Shown one piece after another: positions 52,841 to 61,725 of a DNA stretch of 64,000 bases. The notes below the pieces were generated by a model that was not told the DNA's origin, did not search any database, and saw only the letters and a program-made list of their open reading frames with translations. Position 1 is the stretch's first letter. Each line of letters starts with the position of its first letter. The stretch is taken from NCBI GenBank assembly GCA_029775925.1, contig JARVKB010000018.1, positions 1 through 64,000 on the forward strand. The letters are read 5' to 3'. The position numbers were made by a program, and so were the translations under genes. This stretch comes from Nitrososphaeria archaeon (GTDB lineage Archaea; Thermoproteota; Nitrososphaeria; Nitrososphaerales; JACAEJ01).

Positions 52841-54151
52841 ATGAAGAGAAAAATTTTGTTAATAACTCCTATAATGGCATTATGGATTATATCTTTTTCC
52901 ATAGGCTTTAGCATAGCTAAAGAGCAGATGGAAAATAAAGTTCTATGGGTTAAAATAGATGGGACTATTACTCAAGCTACAGCTGACTTTGTGAATATAG
53001 CAATAAATCATGCAAATGAAGGAGGGTATTCTGCAATCCTCTTAACATTGAACACTCCAGGAGGACTTTTAGATTCTACTCTTAATATAATAGATAAGAT
53101 GCAAAGTTCGAACGTACCAATTATAGCTTATGTTTATCCACCAGGATCGAATGCTTGGTCTGCTGGCACTTATATTTTAATGGCTAGTGACTATGCTGCC
53201 ATGGCTCCTTATACAATTATAGGTTCAGCTCAGCCAATATCTGGTTTAACCCCAATTACTGATGAGAAGATCATTAATGCTTTAATTGCAAAAATGGAAA
53301 GTTTTGCTAAACTTCATGGAAGAAATGAAACTCAAGCAATTAGGTTCATTACTCACAATGATAACTTAGACTCTTATAAAGCTCTAAGTTCCCATGTTAT
53401 AGAAGCTATTGCATTAAATCCTTATGAGCTTTTAGAGATAGCTGATGGTAAAAAAGTTAACACTTTGCATGGGGAAAAAGTATTAAACACTAAAGATGTA
53501 AATTTAGTAGAGTTAACACCAGGTCCTAGGACAATACTTCTACAAATATTAAGTGATCCAACAATTTCTACTCTTTTGATAACTCTTGGCATACTTGCAA
53601 TATTGCTAGGTCTTTCAAGCCCAGGCTGGGGTGCAGAAGTCCTTGGTAGTGTTATGTTAATTCTTGGACTCATAGGAACTGGCTTCAATGTGAATTATGG
53701 TGCTCTTTTTTTGCTTATCATAGGAGCAGGATTAGTTTTAATTGAGGTGTATAGTCATGCCCATGGAGTTGCAGGAATAGGAGGAGTAATAATTATGAGT
53801 ATAGGAGCAATCCTTCTTGTATCCGTTCCTCCTGCACCATTATTAGTCTCTTCTGAATGGTTTACAGCATTCCTCTTTACTATTTTAGGGATTATAGCTG
53901 TTATTACTATATTCTTTGGCGTGATTGCTTACAAAGTCATAAAGATAAGAAAAAAGAAGCCTGTACTCGATAAATTTCCAAGCGGTTATGGACGAACAGT
54001 TGATAGTATAAAACCAGGAGAATATGGTTACATAATAATCAATGGTGAATACTGGTTAGCTACCAGTAAAACTCCTATAAATGCAGGTAAAGAAGTAAAA
54101 GTAATAGGTAACGATGGACATAAATTAATTATTGAAGAAGTATACGATTAA
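52841..54151 (+). CDS. nfeD: NfeD membrane-bound serine protease (ClpP class)
   Basis: 436 residues. Signal helix (1-26), ClpP-like protease domain with NTPGGLLDST, the catalytic S107 in SAGTYI, and lysine near K151 in IAKMESFAKLHGRN. Four or five transmembrane helices follow (about 232-370), then a C-terminal OB domain (YGRTVDSIKPGEYGYIIINGEYW). Archaeal NfeD cleaves the C-terminus of its stomatin partner, encoded just upstream. Confidence 0.92.
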   Translation: MKRKILLITPIMALWIISFSIGFSIAKEQMENKVLWVKIDGTITQATADFVNIAINHANEGGYSAILLTLNTPGGLLDSTLNIIDKMQSSNVPIIAYVYPPGSNAWSAGTYILMASDYAAMAPYTIIGSAQPISGLTPITDEKIINALIAKMESFAKLHGRNETQAIRFITHNDNLDSYKALSSHVIEAIALNPYELLEIADGKKVNTLHGEKVLNTKDVNLVELTPGPRTILLQILSDPTISTLLITLGILAILLGLSSPGWGAEVLGSVMLILGLIGTGFNVNYGALFLLIIGAGLVLIEVYSHAHGVAGIGGVIIMSIGAILLVSVPPAPLLVSSEWFTAFLFTILGIIAVITIFFGVIAYKVIKIRKKKPVLDKFPSGYGRTVDSIKPGEYGYIIINGEYWLATSKTPINAGKEVKVIGNDGHKLIIEEVYD

Positions 54152-54715
54152 TTTTATAGATGAAACTATTTACTAAATCCAAAATTTAGGAAGAACAATC
54201 ATAAAAAATCAATAGATTTAGCCTTCTAACTCTATAAAAGCAGAGAGATATGAAGATTCAGTAGGATATTCTAATCTTTTGTTCAGAATGATTCTACACG
54301 ATCTATGGATCGTAATCATAAAGAAGCTTTAGTAAAAATTCTTGCTGAGGAAACAATGGTAAAACAGGTTTTATAACTACACAAGATCAAGTTCTTTAAT
54401 CTTTAGAGATTTTTGCTCAAAGGATGTAAAAAGATTCACGATTCAAGAGTAGAATATTAAAAGACTAATAATGCAGTCATCAACTTAACGGAGTAGTTTT
54501 AACTTTAATTCAAATAGTAAGAGAGCTTAAAATTCTTAAAGATAGTAAGCTTGAAAGAAGTAGAATCGCTAATAAATCAAGACTAGTTATTCAGAAGAAT
54601 GTTTCCTAATAAAAAAGTTATTATAAAGAAATTTCAAGAAAAGGAGTGTTAATTATAGAAAAAATTTATTTTAGGAAGATTAATTTAGGAGCAGTATTTA
54701 TAATTTTTAGGGCCT
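54152..54715. other. Gene-free stretch
   Basis: AT-rich with stops in all frames. A short plus-strand piece near 54540-54605 reads KDSKLERSRIANKSRLVIQ and might be a decayed fragment, but no family is recognised. The promoter of the PhoU-like gene should lie at its right end. Confidence 0.3.
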
Positions 54716-55369
54716 ATGTTCCGTGGTGAAGAAGAAGTATTATTAAAACGTAAAACGTTGACAATTCTTCAAGATGAATTGAAACTAGTAGTTGAAGCAG
54801 CTAGAGAACTTCTCTTATCTTATTCTGCATTATTAAACAAAGATACAGATACTCTTAAAGTATCTGTCGAGAGGATAAAGAATGCTGAAATAAATGTTGA
54901 ATCCCTTAGAAGATCTCTTACTAGAGAATTGGCTGAAATAGGATCCATGATCATGAATCGTGAGGATGTTCTAAGAACGGCATATGCCATTGAGAATGTA
55001 ATTCATTTCATCGATGGGATAGCTTTCAGAATTCCACAAATAAACATGGAAGTATTACGAAATAGTAATTTATCAAATGAGATTAAAGAATTAATCGATA
55101 TGGCGGTTGAGATCGTACAAAGGTTAAGTGAAGCTGTTCGCTCATTAACTATCAACCCTGCTCAATCTATTGAACTAGCTGGAAATGTAGAGAAGCTAGA
55201 ACGCATGATCGATGATAAATACAGAGCAATAACTGTAAAGGCTCTTAATGGGGTTAACTCGATCAGAGACCTTATAGTCCTCATGGACATAATCGAAAGA
55301 ATTGAAAATATGTCAGATGCATGCTTAAATGCATCAGATTCTGTCACAATTCTTGCACTAGGGTTATGA
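54716..55369 (+). CDS. PhoU-like (DUF47) helical protein
   Basis: 217 residues from the ATG at 54716, all helical. The pattern of long amphipathic helices with AREL, IKNAEINVESLRRSLTREL and LIVLMDIIERIENMSDACLNASD (an E/D-rich metal-cluster-like end helix) fits DUF47/PhoU proteins. The role may be in phosphate or polyphosphate control, but no phosphate transporter is nearby. Confidence 0.75.
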   Translation: MFRGEEEVLLKRKTLTILQDELKLVVEAARELLLSYSALLNKDTDTLKVSVERIKNAEINVESLRRSLTRELAEIGSMIMNREDVLRTAYAIENVIHFIDGIAFRIPQINMEVLRNSNLSNEIKELIDMAVEIVQRLSEAVRSLTINPAQSIELAGNVEKLERMIDDKYRAITVKALNGVNSIRDLIVLMDIIERIENMSDACLNASDSVTILALGL

Positions 55370-55379
55370 ATGATTAATA

Positions 55380-55940
55380 ATGTCCAAAAAGGTTCAAACG
55401 CCTTTAGGAGAATTAGTAGAAAATAGGATAATAATATGGGATATTGAAGAGTCTAGAAGGCTTTTCAAAGATGGTTTCTATGGTAAACCTGTAGGTATAT
55501 CTAAACCTAAGAGTGCAGATTTTAACGCACCTTTAATCTTAGATTTGATAGAAGGATATTATCTTGCTAAGATAGGCAAGATAATAATTTATAAAGGAAA
55601 AAAGAGAGTTTCTTTAAAAGCTATGGAAAAGATTTGTAATCAGGAACATGTTGATTTTAAAGAAAAGTTTCTAGTTTATAAGAAATTAAGAGAGATAAAC
55701 TATGTTGTAACTCCTGGAATAAAGTTTGGTTGTGATTTTGCTGTCTATGAGCATGGACCTGGTATAGATCATGCTCCTTATCTAGTTCAAGTAGTAAAGC
55801 CTAATGATGATATAACGGCTACGAGCATAGTTTTATCAGGAAGACTTGCCACGACTGTAAGAAAGCAGTTCATATTGGCTTTAGTGGATGTAAAGCAAGA
55901 AAAGGTGAATTTTTTATCCTTTGATTGGTGGAGAGCATAA
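55380..55940 (+). CDS. endA: tRNA-splicing endonuclease
   Basis: 186 residues, the archaeal single-module length. Catalytic triad: Y123 in FAVYEHGPG, H131 in IDHAPYLV, and K162 in VRKQFILA. It cuts tRNA introns at bulge-helix-bulge motifs. Given the twice-interrupted tRNA-Leu and tRNA-Gln at 45.5-45.9 kb, this enzyme must accept non-canonical positions. Broad-specificity enzymes are heterotetramers; no second subunit lies in the window. The N-terminal half (about 1-80) is the non-catalytic dimerisation domain. Confidence 0.93.
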   Translation: MSKKVQTPLGELVENRIIIWDIEESRRLFKDGFYGKPVGISKPKSADFNAPLILDLIEGYYLAKIGKIIIYKGKKRVSLKAMEKICNQEHVDFKEKFLVYKKLREINYVVTPGIKFGCDFAVYEHGPGIDHAPYLVQVVKPNDDITATSIVLSGRLATTVRKQFILALVDVKQEKVNFLSFDWWRA

Positions 55941-56013
55941 AATTTCTTTTGGAAAAGAGTATTTTGGGGCATGGAAAGAAAAAGAATAAATATATTAACA
56001 ATAAAGAAAAAAC

Positions 56014-57909
56014 ATGCAATTCAAATCATATAAGAAGGTTTTAAGCACTTCCATAGTATTGTTATTCACATTCTCCCTTTTAATACTTTCAATTCAACCA
56101 GTATTAGGCGTTACAGAAGTTACTATATTCTCTGAAAATTTTGAAGGAGTCTTCCCTGATGATAATGGATGGATCGTAGGAGATCTTACCACTGATAGTG
56201 GAGAAGATTACTGGGGGGCTACTGGATATAAAGCCCATAGTGGAAGCAAGAGCGGTTGGTGCGCCCGAATTGGCACAAAATCTGTGCCTACTGAAATCTT
56301 TTCAGAAGGCTTTGAAAGTGGTTTTGGTAATGGTATTAATGGTTGGAGTGTCGGAGATTCGAACCCTTCTGGAACTACTGCTTATTGGAACGATGTTAGC
56401 TCTGCCTTTGGGGGCGAAGGGACTCATAGCGGGAATTACAAAGCCTACTGTGCAGGCTTTAACTATGGTGGAACTTTTTCATCACCAACCTATCAGAATT
56501 ATATGGATGCGTATATGACAAGAACAGTGAACCTAATCGGTTATAATGATGCCTATGTGCAATTCTACTATAAGATGCCCTCTCTTGACATATTAGATAC
56601 GACTGTTTACGACTATGGGCAACTCAAGATAGGTACTATTGAGTTGAGAAGATATGATACTGTGAAAACCTCTTGGACTTTTTCAAGGGTATATTTGACT
56701 GGTTACGCTGGAGGAGTTTTCGATCTAACATGGAACTTTCATTCCGATCCTGTACTTGTATATGAAGGTTGGTACATTGATGATATCAAAATTGTTGGTT
56801 TTAGTACTGAAGATAATACAGCATTACATCAGTACGATAACTACATGGATGCTTACATGATGAGGCAGATAGACCTTACTGACTATGTCTCAGCCACTCT
56901 TAGCTATTATTACTGGCTTGATAGCGAAACCGATTATGATTACTTGTTTGTGCAAACATCGACTGATGGTTCTATTTGGAATACCGAAAAATATTATACT
57001 GGCTATAGTGATGGTTGGGCACAAGATACTGTCGATCTAACTCCATACGCTGGTGCTAATGTATACATAAGATTCCTCTTCTTCAGCGATGAGATAATTA
57101 GCGATTATGAAGGAGCATATCTAGATGATATAATAATAACTGCCGTACCTCATGATGATGCCAATACTGGTGGAGATGCTGGCGACGATTTTGATAACGC
57201 TACAGAAATAACTCCTGGAATTTATGAAGGTTTTGTAACGCCATTCGATGAAAATGATTTCTACAAGATCTTTGTATCTGCAGGCAATACTATTCATATT
57301 AGAATGGCTCCTTCCGAACTCATGAATTTTGATTTGGCTTTGTATGATCCTAACAGACAGTTGGTAGGAGAGTCTACTAACAGTGGTGATGCTGAGGAAA
57401 ATATATCATATACTGCTGAGGTTTCTGGCAATCACTTCATCTTAGTGATTTTCATTAGCGATAAACCAAGTCTTTACAATTACACTTTGCAAATTACGAT
57501 AGAGGATAATATTCCTCCAACTATCTCAATAACTTCGCCTACAAACGGAACTGAGATAAAATCATCAAATGTTCAAGTAACATGGACAGGTTCAGATGCA
57601 GATACAGGTATAGACCATTATGAAGTAAAGCTTGATGATGGCTCATGGATTAATGTTGGGACTGATACTAGCCATACATTCTCTGGTGTAAGTGATGGTA
57701 GCCATATAGTGTATGTAAAAGCTGTAGATGGGGCAGACAATTCTAAGATAGCTCTTGTTGACTTTACAGTAAATACAAGCCTATTGTTAGGACCAGGATG
57801 GATGGATGACATAATCATCTTCGCAATAATAATAGTAATTGTCGCAATAATCGCTGCAGTCGTTTTAGTAAGAAGGAGAAAGCCTCCACTGCCTCCACCT
57901 CCACACTAA
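56014..57909 (+). CDS. Large surface protein with repeated modules, PPC-like and Ig-like domains, membrane anchor
   Basis: 631 residues. Signal peptide (about 1-33), then two similar beta-rich modules with NYMDAYMTRTVNL and NYMDAYMMRQIDL. A bacterial pre-peptidase C-terminal-like (PPC) domain (about 392-500) has ENDFYKIFVSAGNTIHIRM. An Ig/FN3-like domain (about 505-590) has PPTISITSPTNGTEI and YVKAVDGADN. A C-terminal transmembrane helix (about 598-619) and a basic Pro-rich tail (RRRKPPLPPPPH) follow. It is probably an S-layer-associated or cell-surface adhesive protein. Confidence 0.8.
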   Translation: MQFKSYKKVLSTSIVLLFTFSLLILSIQPVLGVTEVTIFSENFEGVFPDDNGWIVGDLTTDSGEDYWGATGYKAHSGSKSGWCARIGTKSVPTEIFSEGFESGFGNGINGWSVGDSNPSGTTAYWNDVSSAFGGEGTHSGNYKAYCAGFNYGGTFSSPTYQNYMDAYMTRTVNLIGYNDAYVQFYYKMPSLDILDTTVYDYGQLKIGTIELRRYDTVKTSWTFSRVYLTGYAGGVFDLTWNFHSDPVLVYEGWYIDDIKIVGFSTEDNTALHQYDNYMDAYMMRQIDLTDYVSATLSYYYWLDSETDYDYLFVQTSTDGSIWNTEKYYTGYSDGWAQDTVDLTPYAGANVYIRFLFFSDEIISDYEGAYLDDIIITAVPHDDANTGGDAGDDFDNATEITPGIYEGFVTPFDENDFYKIFVSAGNTIHIRMAPSELMNFDLALYDPNRQLVGESTNSGDAEENISYTAEVSGNHFILVIFISDKPSLYNYTLQITIEDNIPPTISITSPTNGTEIKSSNVQVTWTGSDADTGIDHYEVKLDDGSWINVGTDTSHTFSGVSDGSHIVYVKAVDGADNSKIALVDFTVNTSLLLGPGWMDDIIIFAIIIVIVAIIAAVVLVRRRKPPLPPPPH

Positions 57910-57944
57910 GATAAATTAGAGCAAAATCGTACCTTTGGCAAGGT

Positions 57945-58562
57945 TTACGTAGTATCCTTACTAGATTGAAAAATAAATTCTCGGCATAACAAATACATCT
58001 CACTACTCTCCGGACGGCTTGCTGGAGGCTTTATTATGATAACATCTTTAAAATTCTTCTTTATCTTCTTTAAGAATTCAGAAAAAGGCGCTCCTTGAAA
58101 GACCTTCATTATAGCATGCCCTCCCTCTTTAAGTATAAATGGCAATATTTCAACAACTTTTGAAGTTAAATCTATCTGCTTTGCAACATCTAACTCCCAT
58201 ATTCCTGATACATTTGGAGATAAATCTGATGTTACAACATCAGCCTTTTTTCGCAATTTACTCATTATCTTATCCTTTATACTTTCATCGTTAACATCTG
58301 CCACCAATATTTCAACATTACTACCAATTGGTTCAACTCTCTTCAAATCTATCCCTAAAGCAAAACCTTCATTCCCTATAGCTCTTGAGATATATTGAAG
58401 CCATCCACCTGGTGCACAACCAAAGTCTACAACTATTTGCTTTTTCTTAAAAATATGGTACTTTTTATCTATCTGTATAAGCTTAAAAGTAGCTCTACTT
58501 CTATAACCTTCTTTTTTTGCTATTCTTCTATAATAATCTTTTTTTGCTTGATCTAACTTCAT
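57945..58562 (-). CDS. rlmE: 23S rRNA 2'-O-methyltransferase RlmE/FtsJ family
   Basis: 205 residues. Motif I is VVDFGCAPGGWLQY, and the catalytic K-D-K-E set is visible (YYRRIAKKEGYRSRATFKL lysine, TSDLSPN aspartate, HAIMKVFQG lysine, ESSEMYLLC glutamate). It uses S-adenosylmethionine to methylate rRNA or tRNA ribose. It sits tail to tail with the surface protein gene. Confidence 0.93.
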   Translation of the reverse strand: MKLDQAKKDYYRRIAKKEGYRSRATFKLIQIDKKYHIFKKKQIVVDFGCAPGGWLQYISRAIGNEGFALGIDLKRVEPIGSNVEILVADVNDESIKDKIMSKLRKKADVVTSDLSPNVSGIWELDVAKQIDLTSKVVEILPFILKEGGHAIMKVFQGAPFSEFLKKIKKNFKDVIIIKPPASRPESSEMYLLCREFIFQSSKDTT

Positions 58563-58610
58563 TAAGATGTTAATAATTAGAATTACGTATAAATTTTCTA
58601 TGAAGATTTA

Positions 58611-58988
58611 TTAGCTAACATGCTTTTCTTTATACTCTTGTAATACCCATCTTTCCAACCTTACGCATTTGCAAGGAGTAATCAGACCATTAGGAGAGCA
58701 TTTACCTTCATCAGAGCAAATTATGCAAGGTAATGTCTCAATAGACTTTATTTGGACAGGTAGTCTTAATGGAATCAAGCAGTACGTCCATCTACCACTG
58801 TTCAGTACTTTCTCTCTCTTTATTATTCCCCTTTTCTCAAGCCTAATAGCTAATCTTGAGCCATCTCTACTTGTAAGATTAAGAGCCTTCCAAAGCTCAC
58901 TCTGCAATATTCCTTCTTTGCCATGTTCAACTATAAGTTTGTAAACTTTTGATGTGAGGTCTGGGAACTCTTCCTCCATTTCTACCAT
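58611..58988 (-). CDS. TFE-beta (RPC39/RPC34-like) transcription initiation factor
   Basis: 125 residues. The N-terminal winged helix reads VYKLIVEHGKEGILQSEL and SRDGSRLAIRLEKRGIIKREKV. The C-terminal half has C88, C91, C97 and C106/C108 (PCIICSDEGKC, TPCKC), matching the cubane iron-sulfur cluster of TFE-beta, the archaeal hRPC39 relative that helps open the promoter with TFE-alpha. It is adjacent to TFB and Gar1 genes on the same strand. Confidence 0.78.
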   Translation of the reverse strand: MVEMEEEFPDLTSKVYKLIVEHGKEGILQSELWKALNLTSRDGSRLAIRLEKRGIIKREKVLNSGRWTYCLIPLRLPVQIKSIETLPCIICSDEGKCSPNGLITPCKCVRLERWVLQEYKEKHVS

Positions 58989-59019
58989 CTTTATTTTTAT
59001 AATTAGAAGGGGGAAAGAT

Positions 59020-60039
59020 TTAAACTGTATAATTGCTTTTTATCTCATAACCCTTTGGTAAGACTTTAAGTCTTTGCCTTATTAAGAAATTGTCTAGGAT
59101 TTCTCGGCTTCTATTTCTAACTGTAACTTCTGTTACTTCAGCTGCTTCTGCTATTTCTCTTTGGGGGGTTCTTTCTCCTAATAGTACAGAAGAGATATAT
59201 ACAAATGCTGCTGCTAACCCTGAGGGAGCCTTCCCCTCAAAAGTTTTGGAGCAGAGAGTTTTTGACATAATATAAAGAGCCAGCCTTTCCACCCTAGGAT
59301 CTATCTTCATTACATTAACAAGTTTTGAGACATACCTTCCTATAGATGTGGGAGGGACATGCTCTTTTCCATTTTCTTTTATCATGAACCTGTAGTACTT
59401 GGCTACAATCTTTTTATCGACATTCATAAGCTTGGCGATTTCCTTTAATGAACGGCCGATCTCAAACTTTCTACAAGCTAAATATATAGACGCTCCCGCC
59501 ATGCCTATTATGGACTTGCTCTTTGCTAGTCCTTTCTTTGCGAAAATTCTGTAATTATGGGCTGCTGTCTCTGTAACTATTTTGGGTAATTTAAGAGCGT
59601 CTGAAACTTCGTTTATTTTTGATAGAACTACGGCGAGATTTCTCTCTTCTGAAGAGACAGTTCTTATCCTGTTCTGCCATTTCTTCATGCTTTTAATGCT
59701 CATATTCATATAAGAGCTCAAGGGCTTACCATGGAAATCTTTATTCTCTGGACCTATTTCTGTCGATAATCCAAGGTCATGTAGTAAGAAAGTTTGAGGC
59801 GCCCCAACCCTGACTCTTTTCTCTTTTTCTCTCATGTCTATGGCCTTCCATTCAGGCCCCTTACATTCGTTGTAGCCTTCTACTACGAGCCCGCATGATG
59901 AGCAGATGAGTTCTCCTTTATCCTGGTCACCTATGAGAGGCTTACCACATATGGGGCATGATGTTTGATCGTATTCTTTAAAACTATCCAACTCCTTCGC
60001 CTCTTTTTGCTTAAGTGGCAACCAATACTTTTGTGCCAA
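59020..60039 (-). CDS. tfb: Transcription initiation factor IIB (TFB)
   Basis: 339 residues. N-terminal zinc ribbon CPICG (28-32) and CSSCG (46-50), B-finger/reader region (ECKGPEWKAIDMREKEKRVRVGAP), then two cyclin repeats (AAHNYRIFAKKGL...SIIGMAGASIYLACRK and GLAAAFVYISSVLLGER) ending in the RQRLKVLPKGYE tail. It recruits RNA polymerase to TBP-TATA complexes. Its start overlaps the end of gar1 by 29 bp. Confidence 0.95.
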   Translation of the reverse strand: MAQKYWLPLKQKEAKELDSFKEYDQTSCPICGKPLIGDQDKGELICSSCGLVVEGYNECKGPEWKAIDMREKEKRVRVGAPQTFLLHDLGLSTEIGPENKDFHGKPLSSYMNMSIKSMKKWQNRIRTVSSEERNLAVVLSKINEVSDALKLPKIVTETAAHNYRIFAKKGLAKSKSIIGMAGASIYLACRKFEIGRSLKEIAKLMNVDKKIVAKYYRFMIKENGKEHVPPTSIGRYVSKLVNVMKIDPRVERLALYIMSKTLCSKTFEGKAPSGLAAAFVYISSVLLGERTPQREIAEAAEVTEVTVRNRSREILDNFLIRQRLKVLPKGYEIKSNYTV

Positions 60040-60235
60040 TAAATCTCTCTATTCTCTCAGTCAAAGGAATAGCCGTAGCATATGGAGATTTAACAGCACC
60101 GATGAGCTCTGTTACCTTGGCCAATTTTCTTCCTTTTGAATCAAACAGAACAGTTCCAGGTTTTAACCATTTATTAACTTTAATTATCAGACGGCCACTC
60201 TTAGCCAAATGCATAACAGTACCAACTTCTTCCAA
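60011..60235 (-). CDS. gar1: H/ACA ribonucleoprotein protein Gar1
   Basis: 74 residues. The core reads GTVMHLAKSGRLIIKVNKWLKPGTVLFDSKGRKLAKVTELIGAVKSPYATAIPL, the six-stranded barrel shared by archaeal Gar1. It binds Cbf5 (at 14.3 kb) in pseudouridylation complexes. The location next to TFB with an overlap is commonly seen in archaea. Confidence 0.92.
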   Translation of the reverse strand: MEEVGTVMHLAKSGRLIIKVNKWLKPGTVLFDSKGRKLAKVTELIGAVKSPYATAIPLTERIERFIGTKVLVAT

Positions 60236-60349
60236 TTTAAATCTTGAATAATACAGTTATACACACTTGCTTTTAAACTAATTGTTTACTTATAAGTGGT
60301 AGGAGTGACGAATATTTCTGTTATATTAACATATGTCTACCGTAATTTT

Positions 60350-60646
60350 TTATTGACCTTGTCTAACCAGCTTTAAAGCTTTAGAAACTTCTTTTAACAT
60401 TACAGACTTCGGCTTTTTTTTCTCTACAGCTATGTAACCTGAAGGTATTAAAGCTCTTTTTGGATAAAATGCTTGAAAAGGCTTAGGATTATAACCTGCG
60501 AGCTTTGCAGCCTTTACAAGATCGTCCAAAGTTGGACTCTTAATCGATATGCCAAGAGGAACTCTTCTTCCTTCTGATCTCTTTAAATTCGAGTTGAAGT
60601 AATCAATCCAAAGTATTATTGAATTATAATTTTTCAAACGAATCAT
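60350..60646 (-). CDS. srp19: Signal recognition particle 19 kDa protein
   Basis: 98 residues. IILWIDYFNSNLKRSEGRRVPLG is the SRP19 RNA-binding start, followed by KAAKLAGYNPKPF and YPKRALIPSGYIAVEKKKPKS. It binds SRP RNA so SRP54 can target membrane and secreted proteins to SecY. No SRP RNA gene is seen nearby. It is a single-gene unit followed by S8e upstream on the same strand. Confidence 0.92.
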   Translation of the reverse strand: MIRLKNYNSIILWIDYFNSNLKRSEGRRVPLGISIKSPTLDDLVKAAKLAGYNPKPFQAFYPKRALIPSGYIAVEKKKPKSVMLKEVSKALKLVRQGQ

Positions 60647-60726
60647 CCTTTATATAATATATATTATTATAAAGGATTATAGATAATTGTAATTCATTAG
60701 GAAGTATTAGGTGATTTAATTTCCAC

Positions 60727-61113
60727 TTATTTGACTAGAATTGCGTTTACTACCCCATCTTGTCCAGGTCTTGATTTTACCCTAGCCATCCCCAACTCTG
60801 TTTCTATTATAGTGCCTTTAGTTATTACGCCTCTCCTCTCATAATCTCTGTTGGCAAAATTCTTTATCACCTTAAGAATTTTAACCTTCTTCACTTTTTT
60901 TGTAGAAGGGTCTAGAACATTTGCACAAGATATTTTCTTTACAGCTAATTTAACGTTACCTCCTCTCGCTCTTTTTTTAATTATTTCATCATTCCCTAGA
61001 GTAGTCTCAATCGGATAATTATCAGCTTCATAAGCCCTTCTGCCTCTATATGGAACTCTTCTACCACCCGTAGGTTTGCGCTTGGCTAAATTCTCGACAG
61101 GTCTTGTCGGCAA
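60727..61113 (-). CDS. rps8e: Ribosomal protein S8e (eS8)
   Basis: 128 residues. KRKPTGGRRVPYRGRRAYEADNYPIETTLG is the signature start, followed by CANVLDPSTKKVKKVKILKVI and the C-terminal TKGTIIETELGMARVKSRPGQDGVVNAIL. A small archaeal/eukaryotic ribosomal protein on the small subunit. It lies on the same strand between ScpB and SRP19. Confidence 0.95.
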   Translation of the reverse strand: MPTRPVENLAKRKPTGGRRVPYRGRRAYEADNYPIETTLGNDEIIKKRARGGNVKLAVKKISCANVLDPSTKKVKKVKILKVIKNFANRDYERRGVITKGTIIETELGMARVKSRPGQDGVVNAILVK

Positions 61114-61170
61114 AGGCTCACCTTTTATATCTGAAGGGGTTTTTATTTTTTAAAAGTTTTCCTCTTTTTG

Positions 61171-61725
61171 TCATTTTTTTAGACTTTGTTTAAGAAGTTG
61201 TTTTTTCATTGTCTCAACATCGTTGCTAAGTCCAAAGTATTCAGAAAACGTTGGCGTAGTCTTATAAACTTTTGTTCTTCCACATATTTCTCCTGAAATG
61301 AAGCCCATCTCCTCTAAAAATTTAAGATGTTGATAAGCCTGCTTCCCTCTTCTCATAACAATATCTAAACTCGATATAGGTTGGAAATAAGCAACGTAAG
61401 ATAGGGTCTTTATTACTGAAGGAGGCATCAAAGGTTTTGTAGAGAACCTTTTAGCTATCATGTTGTATTGCTTTTTTAGTTGCATAGCAAACTTTTTATC
61501 TGCCAACTCAACGATCTCTAAAGCACCTAAGGTAGAATTAAAAATCCTAGCAAGATCTCTTGCAGCCTTAATTGCCCTTCTCTTAGAAGTTATGCCTGCA
61601 GCGGATGCTAGCTCCTTTGGGGAGAGGGGTCGACCAGCCGCATAAAGGGCTGCTTCTATTCTGGCTTTAATTTCACTCTCATCAAGGGGAACGATAAATT
61701 TCTCTTTTGATTTTGATGTCATCAC
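61171..61725 (-). CDS. scpB: Condensin subunit ScpB
   Basis: 184 residues. Two winged-helix modules: ARIEAALYAAGRPLSPKELA with AIKAARDLARIFNSTLGALEIVEL, and PPSVIKTLSYVAYFQPISSLDIVMRRGKQAYQHLKFLEEMGFISG. This is the kleisin-associated kite protein of prokaryotic condensin. The gene overlaps scpA by 44 bp, supporting coupled translation. Confidence 0.9.
   Translation of the reverse strand: MMTSKSKEKFIVPLDESEIKARIEAALYAAGRPLSPKELASAAGITSKRRAIKAARDLARIFNSTLGALEIVELADKKFAMQLKKQYNMIAKRFSTKPLMPPSVIKTLSYVAYFQPISSLDIVMRRGKQAYQHLKFLEEMGFISGEICGRTKVYKTTPTFSEYFGLSNDVETMKKQLLKQSLKK

Noticed and set aside
57815..58003. Small reading frame antisense between the surface protein and rlmE
   Set aside because: It overlaps two well-supported genes and its translation is a low-complexity leucine/arginine string from antisense sequence.
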